Shown here one piece after another: positions 6,422 through 6,783 of a stretch of 6,783 bases of DNA. A model generated the notes under the pieces. It had not been told where the DNA came from. It made no database searches and was given only the letters and a program-made list of their open reading frames with translations. The stretch spans positions 1 to 6,783 of the forward strand of contig DAMDJY010000170.1 of NCBI GenBank assembly GCA_032100225.1, given 5' to 3'. A program made the position numbers and the translations under genes. Origin of the DNA: Mobilicoccus sp032100225 (GTDB lineage: Bacteria > Actinomycetota > Actinomycetes > Actinomycetales > Dermatophilaceae). Numbering within the stretch: the first letter of the stretch is position 1; each line of letters begins with the position of its first letter.

Positions 6422-6450
6422 ATCCTCGCGGGCCGAGGTGCCGCAGACAA
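6422..6450 (-). promoter_or_regulatory. Candidate promoter of the acyl-CoA synthetase gene
   Basis: On the minus strand TTGTCT (6450-6445, four of six to TTGACA) and GAGGAT (6427-6422, close to the TAGGAT type of GC-rich actinobacteria) are spaced by 17 bp. This would give a leader of roughly 35 nt carrying the strong GGAGGT site. An inverted gttc-ac-gaac (6467-6476) lies just upstream. It is not an SOS box, whose half-sites face the other way; its meaning is unknown. Confidence 0.35.
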
Positions 6451-6507
6451 CGATTCGACCCACCCAGTTCACGAACGGCGACTCCTGCGCGATAAACGGC
6501 ATCGGCG

Positions 6508-6513
6508 TACCGT
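6508..6513 (+). promoter_or_regulatory. Candidate -10 element for a leaderless helicase-associated mRNA
   Basis: TACCGT fits the TAnnnT -10 pattern and lies 6 nt before the GTG start at 6520, so the first base of the start codon would be +1. No Shine-Dalgarno is seen before this GTG, as expected for a leaderless transcript. No good -35 is visible at the right distance, so the call is tentative. Confidence 0.35.
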
Positions 6514-6519
6514 GACCGG

Positions 6520-6783
6520 GTGCCCGACAGCTCGCCCACAGCCGACGTGCTGCCCCCGGCTCGGTCGCTCACGGAGGATCTGTCCCGTCGCGACGATGAG
6601 GCCCTCGCTGCGTTGATCAGCGCCCGCCCCGACCTGGGCCGCCCGGCTCCCGCAGACCTGACCAGCCTGGGCGTGCGAGCCCTCTCACCGATGAGTCTGC
6701 GCTGGGCCATCGACGGCCTCGACACCCCACACCTGCGCGCCCTGGAGGCTGCGGTCGTCGCCGGCGGGGGCCAGGGCGGCAGG
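6520..6783 (+). CDS. Helicase-associated (XPB/Ssl2-like) domain protein, N-terminal part; 3' end outside window
   Basis: This is an open frame of 88 codons running off the window edge. It starts at GTG 6520-6522; an in-frame TAA at 6493-6495 leaves no other start between. The N-terminal pattern SLTEDLSRRDDEALAALISA, then RPDLGRPAPADLTSLGVRAL and a SLRWAIDGLDTPHLRALEA helix, is what I know from the actinobacterial helicase-associated proteins (M. tuberculosis Rv0862c type, Helicase_C_3 family), whose gene commonly lies beside that of the XPB/ERCC3-type helicase. The full protein is usually 700-800 residues, and its role in DNA repair is inferred from that neighbour. GTG with no ribosome site suggests a leaderless mRNA. 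The family call rests only on the N-terminus. Confidence 0.75.
   Translation, partial: MPDSSPTADVLPPARSLTEDLSRRDDEALAALISARPDLGRPAPADLTSLGVRALSPMSLRWAIDGLDTPHLRALEAAVVAGGGQGGR

Noticed and set aside
6467..6476. gttc-ac-gaac as a LexA/SOS box near the helicase-associated gene
   Set aside because: The actinobacterial SOS box has gaac-N4-gttc orientation; here the half-sites are reversed and spacing is 2.
4686..6515. 609-codon open frame on the plus strand
   Set aside because: It is antisense to the acyl-CoA synthetase, with biased composition and no recognisable domain; a strand shadow.

Overview
The window is GC-rich actinobacterial DNA. The mix of genes (a second-type citrate synthase beside serC, a DUF3027 protein paired with a C-terminally extended cold-shock-domain protein, and the start of an XPB/Ssl2-type helicase-associated protein), the GTG starts and the likely leaderless promoters fit Actinomycetes, probably Micrococcales (an Intrasporangiaceae/Dermacoccaceae-like genome). 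The species cannot be fixed from the sequence alone. From memory, the same landmark genes occur in the M. tuberculosis Rv0862c-Rv0889c interval, so this looks like a conserved chromosomal neighbourhood rather than an island. I see no transposase, integrase, phage gene, CRISPR array, rRNA or tRNA.

Layout: the plus strand opens with the C-terminal 120 codons of a citrate synthase, followed after 22 bp by serC (phosphoserine aminotransferase); the two probably form one transcript. A convergent intergenic region (1503-1746) follows. It holds a long, nested, imperfect inverted repeat (1552-1663) that no gene explains, and a strong intrinsic terminator facing the minus strand (1691-1731). On the minus strand, that terminator ends an operon of an AzgA-type NCS2 purine permease (1843-3324) and a previously easy-to-miss 27-residue single-membrane-span peptide gene (1747-1830), which has its own Shine-Dalgarno 12 nt after the permease stop. 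The permease appears to be driven by a promoter that gives a leaderless mRNA.

Further right, also on the minus strand, a cold-shock-domain protein (4224-4622, GTG start) and a DUF3027 protein with a putative zinc ribbon (3485-4222) are coupled with a single base between stop and start. A GC-rich terminator-like hairpin (4703-4734) separates them from an AMP-forming acyl-CoA synthetase (4752-6380). A 139-bp divergent promoter region (6381-6519) then leads into the plus-strand helicase-associated gene, cut by the window edge.

The genes serve mostly housekeeping roles: TCA-cycle carbon entry, serine biosynthesis, purine salvage, RNA-level cold/stress functions, fatty-acid activation and DNA repair/helicase function. 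The two items best worth following up are the permease-coupled micropeptide and the nested inverted repeat between the convergent genes. The glutamate at the citrate synthase position normally held by catalytic aspartate is a third. Nothing here is convincing as an entirely new defence or mobile system.
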